Positions 47,378 to 58,750 of a DNA stretch of 64,000 nucleotides are shown piece after piece; the first letter of the stretch is position 1, and every line of letters starts with the position of its first letter. Made by a program: the position numbers and the translations under genes. Under the pieces are notes generated by a model. It did not search any database. It was not told where the DNA came from and worked only from the letters and a program-made list of their open reading frames with translations. The stretch is taken from contig NC_065538.1 of NCBI RefSeq assembly GCF_932294415.1, positions 47,034,843-47,098,842 on the forward strand. The letters are read 5' to 3'. The stretch is from Quercus robur (Eukaryota; Streptophyta; Magnoliopsida; Fagales; Fagaceae).

Positions 47378-49622
47378 TCAGTAGTTTGAAGCCTTTAAAA
47401 TACCATTGAAACAAAATGGTATTATACTCATCAGTAGTTTGGAAAGAAGAACGGCCTTAGCAATGGCAGCCTTTATCCTCTGACCAGCTGATGCAAGAAG
47501 TTCATCCTTTTGCTTTATCAGCTGTTTCTCGGAATCCAGCTGCTCAGTCAAAACCTTGATTTGCTCCTTAGAAATGTTGTTGGCATCCATAGTAGCAATC
47601 AAGTCTTTTCGCAAACCCGAAGCCTCAACCTCTAACGCCTCCACTTTTGAGTTGGCCACGACGGCCTTCTCCTCGTTTGCAGATACTGGGTAGTGATGTG
47701 CATGGTTTCCCCCAATACCTGACAACAAAAGTTTTCATTGTGACCAAAGTTAGCAGAGGCAGTTAAACTCTTAAGGACGAAGTAGAAAGGGAAAAAATCA
47801 GGAAGATTACCTGCACGAGTTTGTGAATGTGATGGCTCACCATCTCGTGGGAAGGCATATTTGAATTCTCCTTCATCTCCCCAGGATTAAGGAGCTCATT
47901 CGCACGATCCATAGCTGCTCTGGCATCTTCCCAAACACTGAAGCCTATCTTTTCTTTCCCTTTTATCTCTTGTCTTTCGTTTCTTCGAAGGATGGACAAC
48001 TTCTTCGATTGAAATGCCAGGAGAAGTTGCTTGACCTTCATCCAGATCTGGGGTAGGGGTGGACGAAACTCTCTCCATCGTCTCTTTTTCTTTTTCCTTA
48101 TCAGTGATTCTTAACCTTCTTTGACTGATGTTGGAAAGGGGTTTTTTCTTCTTCCCCGTAATCTTCGCGTACATCTCCTTGTTGAACTTGGTCGTCATCT
48201 CTGCACCAAGAAGAGCAAAAAGTTAAGGCCAAGAAAAAGAAGAAAAGACGATCTTACATATCAAGACAACTCACGTTTTCTCTCTTCCCAGTCAAGTGTG
48301 CGGAGGACGTAATCAGAAGGCTTCGGCCCCAAACAATGACGAGCTAAAGTGCGTGGATTAACCAGCTCTTCAAAATCATCAATAGTACTTGCGTACTTGA
48401 TGGCCTCTTGAACCCTCTCCATGAACTTATCCTCAAGCTCAGGACGCTCTTTCACTACAAAACAGAAAACTATGCAAGGTTAGAATGATGACCAATATGA
48501 ACAAAAGGTTGAAAAAGAAAAACATCTCATGGGAGGCAAACGCACCAAGCTGAGGGGTCTCCCACCAGCGTAGCAACCTAGGGACGTCCCCCCAAAAGTC
48601 ATCAGAAAGAGTCTCCCAACCATTGCTAGACATGAAGAAAAACCTAGACTACCAATTACGGAAGGACGATGGAAGATCATCAATGAGGCAAGACTTTCTA
48701 TTCTAGAGTACAATTGATAATACTCAAACTCCTTGGATTCTTTCAAATGGTGGAGATGGAAGAACTCGTTAAGCATGATCATATCCCCATCAGCTATGAT
48801 AGTCCAAACCACCATGCAGCTTATGACGATTCTCTAAGAATTCGGCATAAGCTGCCCCGAAGCAAGGTTCAAATAGTGAAGAAGCTCCATGATGAATGGA
48901 TGGACTGGAAATCTGAGGCTGCACAAAAACCCAGCCTTATAAAAACAAACCTTTCCATAAGCAAAGTCACAAGCCTTCTCACCCTTCCTAGGAAGACGAG
49001 CCCTAGTCTCATTAGGGAACTGGAACTTATCCTTGAACTTACTAAAAACCTCTATCTTCAAAGTACACTTTTCTTTAAGGGCATGGAAAGAACGAGGTAT
49101 AGCAGAAGTAGAAGGATAAGAGGACGAAGGTGCACAGGAAGGTGCAGAGGTAGTCGTATCTACCCCTGCCCTAACCGTGCCTACATTAGAAGACGAACCT
49201 CTTTCTAGATCACCCGATCTCACCTCGGACCCCATATTTTCCCTCAAATCCCCTCGAACGGATTTAAACCAAGCTAAGGATTTGTGCAACAGTGGGTACA
49301 AGTCACCCAACCCCAAACCTAGACCACTACCAACCACAACAAAATCCCCAATTTGTGGATATGGATAACTAGATGAAAACGCACCTAACAGGTCACTACA
49401 AGAATCTACCAGTGCCCCTAAGCAAGCAAAAAAGAAGGCGATGGAGGGTGAAGTGCGCCTAATTTTAGAATAATCCACCATTAAAGAAAGCAACACAACC
49501 CAAAAAGGAAAATGAGAGCACAAAAAGAAAATAGGAGCACAAGAGAAAGGTATACAAGGCGTAAATAAAGGGCGTACTTGAAAATAAGGAAGGAAACTGA
49601 GAAGACTAAGAGTAAAATGCAC
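47378..49622 (-). pseudogene. Antisense extra gene of the Tat element ('putative gypsy type transposon' family)
   Basis: The gene runs opposite to gag-pol. The long first exon (49622-48834 onward) has a low-complexity N-terminus, then FPNETRARLPRKGE and FPVHPFIMELLHYLNLASGQ, typical of the plant family annotated as 'putative gypsy type transposon' (PF04195-like). It continues in frame after a TAG at 48834-48836 (Trp TGG in relatives). A frame change near 48650 precedes SNGWETLSDDFWGDVPRLLR. Later exons have GT-AG borders: one beginning about 48453 (VKERPELEDK), one about 48200 (MTTKFNKEMY). The C-terminal exons (48041-47378) encode a Glu/Lys/Gln-rich coiled coil. Function unknown. Antisense ORFs are known in Tat elements. 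Confidence 0.65.
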
Positions 49623-49899
49623 AACCGGGAAGTCAGAAAAACCAATCGCAGAAAGAAAGTGAAGAAATGAGAAGGGAAAGGCAAGGATTAAAAAATTTTA
49701 CCTTGAAAAGTGCGGGAAATCTGAAAAGGCTTCACTGGAAACAAAACCTCTCAGCCAATCAGAGTAGGACACATGGCTACGATGCATGCCACGCCACCAC
49801 GAGCAATCAATACGGGAGCAGAACCCTAAGCGCCCTAAGCGCAAAAAAAAAAAAAAAAAATCCTCATATTCCCATGATCATCCAAAATACGGACGACCT

Positions 49900-49916
49900 C
49901 GGAATAGGGGGGCAGC
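49900..49916 (+). promoter_or_regulatory. Polypurine tract of the Tat element
   Basis: GGAATAGGGGGGCAGC lies directly before the 3' LTR. It is the plus-strand primer site of reverse transcription. Confidence 0.65.
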
Positions 49917-50421
49917 TAATGGTCCCGATCATATCCTCATCCATAGAAAGACATGAAGACGAGGATAATTCCAAGAACTGTCCAACTAGTGGTAATCATC
50001 GGGCGAGGACGGACTCGTCCATCCTTAATCATTGATGAAGCGTTACAAAGCAATGATGAATTTCTATACCGTTAGGGAGATAACCCACCATTAATGCCTT
50101 ACAAGGCGTTACTGATACAAGAATGAAATCGCCATTAAGGCAGCACCAACGGCTAGAAGGAAGAGGTAAACACCTATATAAATACCTATCCATGAGATCC
50201 AATGTACAGTACACAAAAAACTCTAAATTCACAATGATTGATATTCTGCTATTGTTATTCCTATTCTAGCCATTCTAACTTTAGCATTGGAGGTTCTGTG
50301 GCAGGCATTACATCGGTGACCCATTCTTCTTCCTTTCACACTCTATTTCTTCAGGGTCGGGTTGACATAGGACGACTCCATTCTGGACGAGCGATCTGGT
50401 TGACGATCTCAAGCATCATCA
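49917..50421 (+). repeat. 3' LTR of the Tat element
   Basis: 505 bp, a close match to 40710-41215. It starts TAATGG where the 5' LTR has TGATGG and ends AGCATCATCA. Visible differences are few and mostly transitions. Confidence 0.9.
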
Positions 50422-50526
50422 GTATCATTATAAGAGAATCAAACCAAATGTTATAAAAGGATAACATGATTAAGACCTAGCATGTTGAAGGAATTGAGTT
50501 TTATAAAAATTTGCAAAAAAAATTGG

Positions 50527-50840
50527 TTAGAAAATTATGCATATTAGCCTGCACACATTATAGATCAACAGATCTGGCCTTAGTATCATATAAATTAAGT
50601 ACCAACACATAGTGAATAAGAGAAGGGCGAAATAATTCATAATTTTTGGCAAATTTGCTAGTGTCGGGTTCTCCCAGGCTTGGCCAGCAACTTTGTGAGG
50701 AACTACTTTCTTCTTGGTTTTTGCTTTGTGTTCAATCTCACCGCTTGCAAGGGCAGCCTTTACACTCTCAAGTGCTTCTAGCGTAATTGTTTGTGCATCC
50801 CTTTGAAACAATTGTTGTGCCTATTCAAATACAGCACTTT
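50527..50840 (-). pseudogene. Captured RBM42-like exon fragment in Helitron 1
   Basis: On the minus strand an acceptor ATAG (about 50832) is followed by a frame containing RDAQTITLEALESVKAALAS, then KTKKKVVPHKVAGQAWE. This matches, from memory of the family, the region just before the RRM of plant RNA-binding protein 42. At the exon's end the sequence decays: the Trp of the family's WPEN-type motif is Leu, and the RRM itself is missing. It lies on the same strand as Helitron 1, as usual for transduplicated exons. A processed copy is ruled out by the intron border. Confidence 0.55.
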
Positions 50841-51227
50841 TAATTATAAAAATATAATATTTATTTATAAAGTAAAGAAAAAACAAAGATCAAAAACCAT
50901 TTAATTTGATTTTGGGTAGAAATAAACTCAAAGACTCATCCGCACAGTTTAATTCTCCTTTTCTTTTGGTTACAGATAGATTGGTGCTCTTCCCAATCAT
51001 TAAAAAAAATTGATTTCATGTCACAAAGGTGGAGAATGGTGGTTTTGGGAGTGGGTTTGGCTGTGGGTCTTTGTTTTGGAAGAAGGAGAAGGGGAACAGT
51101 GGAGGAAGGTGAAAGGGTTTGCATTTTGTCTCTCAAAAGTGGAGATCGGTGGTTTGGGGGCGAGTTTAGCCGTGAGTCGTTGTGTTGGAGGTAAAAAAAA
51201 ATCTATGACAATTAAAAATATCAAAAT

Positions 51228-51270
<43 letters not shown>

Positions 51271-52629
51271 AACAGAATGATAGCCAGTGTAGAGTTCCAA
51301 ACCCAAAGATTTATCTAAGTTTGTGCACAAACTCAATTATACAGATACACGGCTAATACTACAAATACAAAACAGAATCAACAGACTCAGGAATACCCCC
51401 AAGTTTGAGATAACCAAGAAACTTAAATATGCAATCACATTCCAATTTCAAATTCTTTCTAGAAACATATTACCAATAAATATGCAAGAAATAGTACAGA
51501 ATAAAGGAAAGGTAAATACCTGACTGTCCTCGTCTTGTAGTTCAAAGAATCATATGTAACCCCTCCTCAATCATATTCAGCTACAAACATGGAAAAAAAA
51601 AATGCAAGCACCTGCAACAAAAGTGAAATAAAATAGAATACCATAGAAAAATCTTAGTAGAAAAAACATAAAGTAATTCACAATTGGCAAACTAACAAAC
51701 CAAAATTCACAATTCACAAAGGTATCTAAAAAGAACCTTCACAATTGATTGTGCTTCCATTTACTTTTGCTTCACTATTTTTTTTTTCTCAACACCCAAA
51801 TAGATGCTCAATTTGGTTAAGTTTGTTTGATCATGAAAATACTTTGGAAGCTTTATATCAAGTAGATGATGTGCATCTATGAAAAGTGAAACTATTTTGA
51901 TTCTAGGAAAGTTAACTAACCTAGGTTGGAGGAGAAAGATAAAGAATAAGAACATGATTTATCAGCTACGAAATCAGAGAAAGAAATCAAATTAAAAAAA
52001 GAAGAATTAATTTAACAAATTATTAGGTGTAAATTAATTGAAATCAACAATACTCAAACTGAAAGCAATTCAAACATTAACGAATTAATAAAACTAAATA
52101 AAAGTTAAAACGTTTCACAGATATTTGATGTGATTCGTACTAACGGATTTAATCGTAAAGAGAGAAAAAATTTTCCTTCTTTAGAAGAGTCGCAAAGAAG
52201 ACTCATTATCCAACCTAGATTTTGAAAGAGGGAGTGTTTTACTTTTATTGAGGATGAAACCCAGATAGAGGGCTAAAGGGATAATCGAATGGTGGGGCTT
52301 CAAAAATAGAATATTAAAAAATTGAAAAGTAAAATATTTTTGGTTTAGTTGGATTAGAATTTTAGGCCTATTTGGTATTCTATTTCAAACTCACGTTTTT
52401 ACATTTTAAACAACATTACACATATTTCCGCACACTTTTTCACCCACACGTATTTCAAAAAACTTCAAACAACATTACTCAAACTACTCTACCAAACACC
52501 CCCTCTTGAAACATGTATTTAATAGAGTTCTACTTAAACTAAAATATTATAACTAAAGTAAAAAAAAAAAAAAATAGTGGTGACGTGGAAAATTGTGGGT
52601 ACTTCAGAGGCTTCGGTTATATATATATA
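50841..52629. other. Remaining right part of Helitron 1
   Basis: AT-rich. It contains a duplicated block (GGTGGAGAATGGTGGTTTTGG near 51028 and a diverged copy near 51140), an AT dinucleotide tract at about 51232-51268, and the MITE-like element at 52365-52504. No gene is supported. Confidence 0.4.
52365..52504. mobile_element. MITE-like repeat, copy 1
   Basis: It starts GGCCTATTTGGTATTC and ends CTCTACCAAACACCCC, imperfect inverted ends. The body is shared with 58614-58750, including CCACACGTATTT and ACTCAAACTACTCTACC. No coding capacity. Confidence 0.6.
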
Positions 52630-53737
52630 CTAGTCGCTAACCCGTGCGATGCAAGGGAAAACTATTAGAAAATAATAAAGCATGCATATATTAAAAGACA
52701 ATTTAAGTTCATGTATGCTTGCAAGGGATACATACCTAAATAGTTCTTGCGGTAGAAATAAAAGCCTTATCTTTGAGATAAAGAACTGATGTAAACAAAC
52801 TAACCTTACATAAAACAAATAAAAAAAAAAACATAAAACTGATGTCACGGGAAATTCAGCCACATAGTAGTAATATATAAATCTCTTAAAACCTAAACCT
52901 AAACCTAAATGTAAGGACTAAATATTTATGCACCTTCTCTTGCTTTCCTGATGTATTTGGTTAAAAACATAAAACTGATGTCACGGGAAATTCAGCCACA
53001 TAGTAGTAATATATAAATCTCTTAAAACTTAAACCTAAACCTAAACCTAAACGTAAGGACTAAATATATAAACAAACTAACCTTACAAAAGCTGAACTTT
53101 ATAAGCTAAAATCTATACCGTGAGTTGTAGATCTTCAATGCTATACCGTGCGTTTAGGGCTTCCTACATCTGGAGAGAGAGAGAGAGTTTGCAGAAACCG
53201 AAGAAAATCTCTATATAGCTTAAGAAACACAATATACTAAAATTAAAGAGATAAAATTTTCAGAGGACAAAATATTATAGATAATTTAAAAGAATTTTGG
53301 TTTAATTCTTGAACACCGCAACTCCATAAAATTCATACTAATAATAATATTTTATGATAGCGCAGTTAGAATTTTGGTTTAATTCTTAAACACTGAATTG
53401 GAAATTGATTATATGAGTATTCAATGGTGAACAAAGTACTATGTATTAATTAATATATAAACAAAACTAACCTTACAAAAGCTGAACTTTATAAGCTAAA
53501 ATATATACCGTGCATTGTAGATCTTGAATGCTTTAGAGCTTCCTACGTCTAGAGAGAGAGAATTTGCAGAAACCGTGGCTTTATATTTCTTAACTTGAGA
53601 GAGGGGTAAGGTTGCTAGAGTTTTGAGGAGTTATAATTTTTATTTATTTTTTATTTTTAAATATTGTGCTTTTTTAAATATTGTGCTAATGTGGAAAATT
53701 GTGGTGCCAGTAAAGGCTTCGGTTTTATATATATAGA
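52630..53737 (-). mobile_element. Helitron 2, non-autonomous, 1.1 kb
   Basis: On the minus strand it starts TCTATATATATAAAACCGAA at 53737, preceded by A, and ends with the hairpin CCCTTGCATCGCACGGG and TTAGCGACTAG at 52630, followed by T. Insertion between A and T with TC start and CTRR end is diagnostic for Helitrons. No helicase is present. Internal duplications are listed separately. Confidence 0.75.
52843..53530. repeat. Internal duplications in Helitron 2
   Basis: A block of about 95 bp, beginning AACTGATGTCACGGGAAATT near 52840, recurs near 52972, each followed by CCTAAA hexamer repeats. Another block (AAGCTGAACTTTATAAGC) occurs near 53088 and 53476. Confidence 0.75.
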
Positions 53738-54600
53738 TTACAACCAATAATCATATTTTTCTTGAAATAAAATAGCAGAAACAAACCATCATTTTAGATT
53801 CATTTTGATCGCACAAAAATAGTAAACCAAGCTCTCTTAATTTTTTTTTTTTTAATGTAATTAAAAGTAGTAGTAGAGCTAGGATTTTAGTTCAAGAGAG
53901 GCAAGATTAAAAGACAAGATTAAGGAACAAAAATAATTTGAAATATTTTAATTGATATTAATAAAAAAATAAATTAACATTTGTAAATTAATGTAGTCAT
54001 ACAAAATCTATAAATCTAAAATATAACTTATTTTTTTTATACCTACATTAATTAACTTAATTGCTCTTGATGTTTTTTCATATTTTGAAAAGACTATATG
54101 ATTTTTTAATTTCCAATAGTCTTGAATATATTTTTCATATCATTAAAATAAAGAAATAAAAAATAATCAAGTCATAGTTATAAACAATCAAAGTTAGACA
54201 TTAATCAACCATTTCCCTCTCCATTGTGTATGTGTGTGTTTTTCTCAAAAAAAGAAAAAGAAAAAAGTAAGACATTAATCTAACCTTAAAAAAAGTATGA
54301 CATGAATCTAAATACGTAAGGTTTACACTCCTAATTGATTCCTTAAAATAAGTTGAGAAAATAAATTAATCTAAAAGTGCTAAGTGTATAACAATATAAC
54401 TATAAAATTGTATACACACATTGCTATTAGAAAAATATATCTTTCTTTATTCTTATAAGTATTTAAAATTTGAGTTTATAGCAAAAATCCAAATTATTTC
54501 ATTATTGCGCACAAGAATATATATTAAGTCGTTTGAAGCAAAAAGATAGTAATGGCTTTAAGGTATTTTGTGCAGGTGGCTTACCTCCAGTACTTTTTTT

Positions 54601-54650
<50 letters not shown>

Positions 54651-55368
54651 CAAGATATAAATTCTACTCTAGTCTAATTTAAGTCTATATGTATGTGAAA
54701 CTCTCTTCTAGAGATTTGAACCCCAGCCCTTGCCCCCTCACACCTCACACCCCACAAACACTTATACTTGTGAAGTGACCATCGCACCAAGAGTGTGACC
54801 TCCAGTACTTTTTTAACTGGATATATATATATATATATTTTTTTTTTTAATATACAATGACAAGTGGTAGTGGATTTTAATCTCTACATTTTATTTAGTT
54901 AGTGGATGATGTGTTAATCTCTCATTAAAAAAAAATGAGATTCTAATTAAAAAAAGTACTGGAGATAAACTAAACCCATTTTGTGCTAGCGTGTAACAGG
55001 ATAATAAATGGTTTTTTTTTTAGGTCCTTTTTTTCCATTTTGTGTAAACTATAGGAGCCATTAATTTTAAATTTAATGCAGTGAGAAAGGAAAATAAAGT
55101 GGGAAAATATGCAAGAAAAGTGCTGAGACTACTGCCTAGCGAGAAGTGTGTAAAGATCAAAACTGAAAATTAAACTAAATAGTCGTAAATAGGGAAAAGT
55201 CTAAGGCCATAAAAATTTTTACAATTTTTTTTCATAACTAATGTGATAGAGTGTGATTAGTGAAAAAAATATTGAGTCTATTTGATGATGGTTAACCATT
55301 AACATTTTGTTATATCAGAATTATAATAAAAAAGTTGTGAAATAATTTGTTGTCCTAAAACTACTCCG

Positions 55369-56226
55369 TAAATAGGGCCAAAATTGGGAATTAACTCTGT
55401 TTGCCAAATAATATAATTAGTAGGCATTATTTTGAAAGTATATATTATACTAACATCTTGATTTTAAAAGACTCGATTGAGGGCCTATAAATCAAGTCTC
55501 AAAGACTCGGTTTTCATGTTTTGATCAGATTTGAATTGGCGCTTTTTCATATGGCGTCCACTTGAAAATGAGTTTTCTATATGTTAAACATTTACACTGA
55601 AAAGAAAGCATGAATAGGGAAAAAAAATCTCTGACATTGAACAGTACCATCCTAGCAAATAGCAAAGCTACAATGGATAGGGAAAAAAAATTAGAGTGAA
55701 TGCTATTGGTTTGTCCAGAATTTAAAGGAGTAGGTAAGAAATTTTTTTTTCAAAGTACATAATTTATTTTTTCTGAGTTCGCAGAGTCACGGGTTGAAGA
55801 TGCCCAAAACTTATCTCTTTTTCTGCGTTTGAGGTTTGCTTTAGTCAGGCATATTTATTGGACTAGGTAGGACCAGGACTCAATAATTCTAGGCTTGGTC
55901 TATTATGGCCAGTTGGCTTGGATGGAGGGGTCATGTCCACAGGGTCTCTTTTGTATCTTCATTTTCAGCCAAAATTGGGAACTAAATTGGGTTTGCTCAT
56001 AAATCAAGTTTTAGAGACTCGATTTTCAAGTAGACACTACATTGAAAAAACAACAAATCAGACGCGATCAGAACACTGAAAACGAGTCTTGAAGACTCGA
56101 TTTATAAACCCTATATCGAATTTTTTAAACTTGAGATATTAATAAAAAATATAGTTTTGTAACAATGCCTACTAATTATATTGTTTGACAAATATGATTA
56201 ATTCCCCATTTTGGCCCCATAAATAG
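55369..56226. mobile_element. Fold-back element with ~205-bp inverted arms
   Basis: The arm 55369-55572 is inverted at 56019-56226. Shared phrases include ATATAATTAGTAGGCATT and GGGCCAAAATTGGG-like ends. The 440-bp centre is unrelated except for a further partial arm copy near 55967-56035. No clear target duplication is seen. A MULE-type MITE is likely but unproven. Confidence 0.55.
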
Positions 56227-56269
56227 ATATACGTTTTAAACGTGTGAAGCAGCTTTTGTTCATCTGTTC

Positions 56270-56419
56270 CCCTTTTTAGAAACATGTTCATTTGTTCCCA
56301 TCCCTTGTGAGATATCTTTCCCCTTTTAGAAACATGTTCATTTGTTCCCATCCCTTGTGAGACATCTTTCCCCTTTTAGAAACATGTTCATTTGTTCCCA
56401 TCCCTTGTGAGATATCTTG
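56270..56419. repeat. Three tandem copies of a 50-bp unit
   Basis: AACATGTTCATTTGTTCCCA starts at 56281, 56331 and 56381. The copies are nearly identical, indicating recent expansion. Confidence 0.9.
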
Positions 56420-56512
56420 TTAGCTAGACGCATGAGAGGAAGAGCTCGTATATCGTGCGCCTGGTGCATGACAGATAAGTTGTCAGGTGTGTCTTGTTTT
56501 TTTCTATTTCGC

Positions 56513-56542
56513 GGGGGGAGGGGGGGGGGGGGGGGGGGGGGT
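56513..56542. repeat. Long G run
   Basis: Six Gs, one A, then about 23 Gs. Rare in an AT-rich plant genome. It could form a G-quadruplex, and its length may be a sequencing estimate. Confidence 0.85.
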
Positions 56543-56847
56543 CCAAAGTCATCTCACAATATAACTAAACAGAAGGAAATTATGTAGTCGCCCCTCTGGC
56601 TTTGCCAGTGATTAAAAGTAAACTCTACTCTTAAATTTTTTTTTTTTTTTGAGAAATACTCTTAATTTAATTTATGAGACTACATTTTATTTATGAAATG
56701 AGTTAGCATAGGATTTAAATATACATGAAATAATAAACGTGAAAGTTTTTGAAGTTATATAGTAAGTAGACCCTCAAAAATAGTTATATAGTAGGTAATA
56801 AATATAATAATGAAGTTTATGAGAGTGGAGAGGGCCGGAGCGGAGGG

Positions 56848-56860
56848 GCTTATATAATAA
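56848..56860 (+). promoter_or_regulatory. TATA box of the DUF6817-type gene
   Basis: GCTTATATAATAAAGC about 140 bp before the ATG at 56991, with a start likely near 56880. Confidence 0.5.
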
Positions 56861-56990
56861 AGCCATGCATACATTCTTCAAATGACAAGCAAGAGCGAAA
56901 GAAGAAGAAATATAACAAAGAGTTTTCTTTCTCTTCCCTTTGATTCATTCCCTCTTCCTTTGTGAGTAATTACTTCCAACAAAAGCAACC

Positions 56991-58258
56991 ATGCCATCTT
57001 CACTATCTCCGGCACCATCTCAAGCCCACTACCTCCAACACCTCCTAGACTCATCCCGCCCCTTCCTCCGCGATGAACTTGAATCTGTCGACAAGAATTT
57101 ACCTTCACTGGTGGCCGTCTTGCGCTCTGCTGGAGCTGGTGAGTCGTGGCACAAGCTTAGCAATTTCCTTGACCACCTTGTTGACATATACCGTATTCTC
57201 AAGATTTGGAAAGCACCAAACTCCGTGTGCCTTTGTGGCCTCCTCCACTCCTCCTATGCCTTTCCAACACCAACCTGGGTATATTCGATCCCTCTACGGA
57301 TCGTGAAGTGGTTCGCACCCATGTTGGGGATGAGGTGGAGAGGTTAATCCACTTGTACTGTATTGTCCCAAGACATCATCTCATTCGTCATGATCTTTTA
57401 TTCCATTACTCTGATGCAGAACTCGTCGAACACCTTAAGCTTTCAGAGATATCGTTGAGTAATGCCATGCACAAGGCGTTGTTCAATGAAGAAGAACCAT
57501 GGAGGAAGAAGCTGCAGGCTCTTCTCCCCGCTGACGGGATTACTGTGAAGCACGTTAAAACCAGCCAAGATGTCCCAGTTTCTCGAAGGGTGGTCGCGGT
57601 TTTCCTTTCAATGACCTTGGCAGATTTCAGTGAACAATATTTTGGCTTTCAAGACGCTCTCTTTGAAAACTTCAATGGTCGCCTCGAGAATTCAGGCAAC
57701 AACTGTGCCGCTTTGTGGCCTGGCGATGGCAAGCCAGGTTTATGGTTGAATTATCTATCGAGGTTGGGAGCGCTATATAATCTGATAGTGAGAGAGGAAG
57801 AGATTTTTAAGGAAGAGAGGAAAAGGGTTGGTGGTGGAGGTGTGGTGCAAACTGTTAGTCATAGAGATGAAGATATTGAGCTTGTGGTGCCACCGGTTTT
57901 TGAAAACTGTAAGAGGGTTTTAGATGCAGGGGAGCAAATAGTTGCAAGGGACTTGTATTGGGAAGCTGTTTGTGATATGTCTAAGAAGAACCCTGAGGAG
58001 TTGCTTTTGAGGAGCATTGAGAAGAACCCTTTTGTGGGGGAGCCGCATGTGGTGTTGGGTCAGGTTTATTTGACCAAAGGGATGTTTGAGGAGGCTGAGA
58101 GAGGGCTAACCCTTATGTTGGAGTGGGGGAGTTCATGGGATAAGAGGATGTCTTGGAAAGTATGGATTGCTTGGGCTAGAGTTTTGTTGATCAAGGCTAA
58201 GGAAAAGTCATGGCCAAAGACTTCTGGGGGCATCTACAGCTTGGGTCTTGTGAAATAA
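56991..58258 (+). pseudogene. DUF6817-type plant protein gene, disrupted by a 5-bp insertion
   Basis: Single-exon gene of about 420 codons if read through. ATG 56991 has a good context (AACCATGCC). The first 89 codons (to TAT 57255-57257) are in one frame, including FLDHLVDIYRILKIWKAPNS. GIFDPSTDREVVRTHVGDE and the rest run in another frame to TAA 58258. GCCTT at 57258-57262 looks like a 5-bp insertion: without it the frames meet. The N-terminal half resembles the DUF6817 domain of conserved plant proteins (family from memory). The C-terminal half has a TPR-like helix pair (GEPHVVLGQVYLTKGMFEEA). Function unknown. As it stands translation ends early (stop near 57345). A sequencing error or a null allele are alternatives. 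Confidence 0.65.
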
Positions 58259-58613
58259 AATTGGAGTACAGCCTTGGATTTGTATGACTCAATAATAATA
58301 ATAATAATTAAATAATGGCGTTGTTAATCACACACTTGTGTGTGCGCATCACGTGAGCTGAAATCGTGTTACATTTCAGCTAGATTGTGAAATTGTGTAT
58401 CATTTTGAATTTATATTTGAAATCTGTTTTGAACGCTTGATTTTTAAGTATGGTGTGTATGTTGTGAACAGAGTACAACAACAATTTCCCATTAAATAAA
58501 CAGGAGTAAAGCCTTGGATAGGCAAGTTACATGGATTTAGTATTTTTTTCTAAGTTTTATTTTAAATTGTTCAGAGAAATAAAATATGGTGTTACATTTT
58601 TCTGTTTGAGTTT

Positions 58614-58750
58614 ACTGTTTGGTGAGTGAGTTCAAACTCACATTTTCACATTTTAAATAATATTACACACATTTTTACACACTTTTTCATCCACACGTAT
58701 TTTATAAAACTCCAAACAACAATTCTCAAACTACTCTACCAAACACCCCC
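58614..58750. mobile_element. MITE-like repeat, copy 2
   Basis: Starts CTGTTTGGTGAGTG and ends CTCTACCAAACACCCC. Shares its body with 52365-52504. No coding capacity. Confidence 0.55.

Larger units (their letters stand above)
40710..50421 (+). mobile_element. Tat-lineage Ty3/gypsy retrotransposon, full length, decayed
   Basis: It has LTRs at both ends, a gag-protease-RT-RNase H-integrase order typical of Ty3/gypsy, an archaeal-type RNase H and an antisense extra gene near the 3' end, both marks of the Tat lineage. The target duplication is GTATT (40705-40709) and GTATC (50422-50426), one mismatch. Reading frames have several stops and frame changes. The element inserted into Helitron 1. Confidence 0.85.
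38781..52629 (-). mobile_element. Probable Helitron 1 (minus), interrupted by gypsy
   Basis: On the minus strand the end at 38781 reads a hairpin CCCGTGCATCGCACGGG, then TTAGCGACTAG followed by T, a classic Helitron 3' end (hairpin ~10 nt before CTRR, inserted before T). The likely 5' end is near 52580-52629, where the minus strand reads TATATATATAACCGAAGCC, like the 5' end of Helitron 2, but without the initial TC. Without the 9.7 kb gypsy insertion the element is about 4.1 kb. It has no helicase gene but carries host gene pieces on its own strand. The right boundary is inferred. Confidence 0.5.
53738..56850. other. Intergenic spacer
   Basis: No gene is supported. It holds a T run of about 48 bases (54601-54648), a TATATA tract near 54820, the fold-back element, the 50-bp triplicate and the G run, each listed separately. 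Confidence 0.5.

Noticed and set aside
49177-50035. Plus-strand open frames at 48714-50035
   Set aside because: They are shadows of the antisense Tat gene and of the LTR-proximal region.
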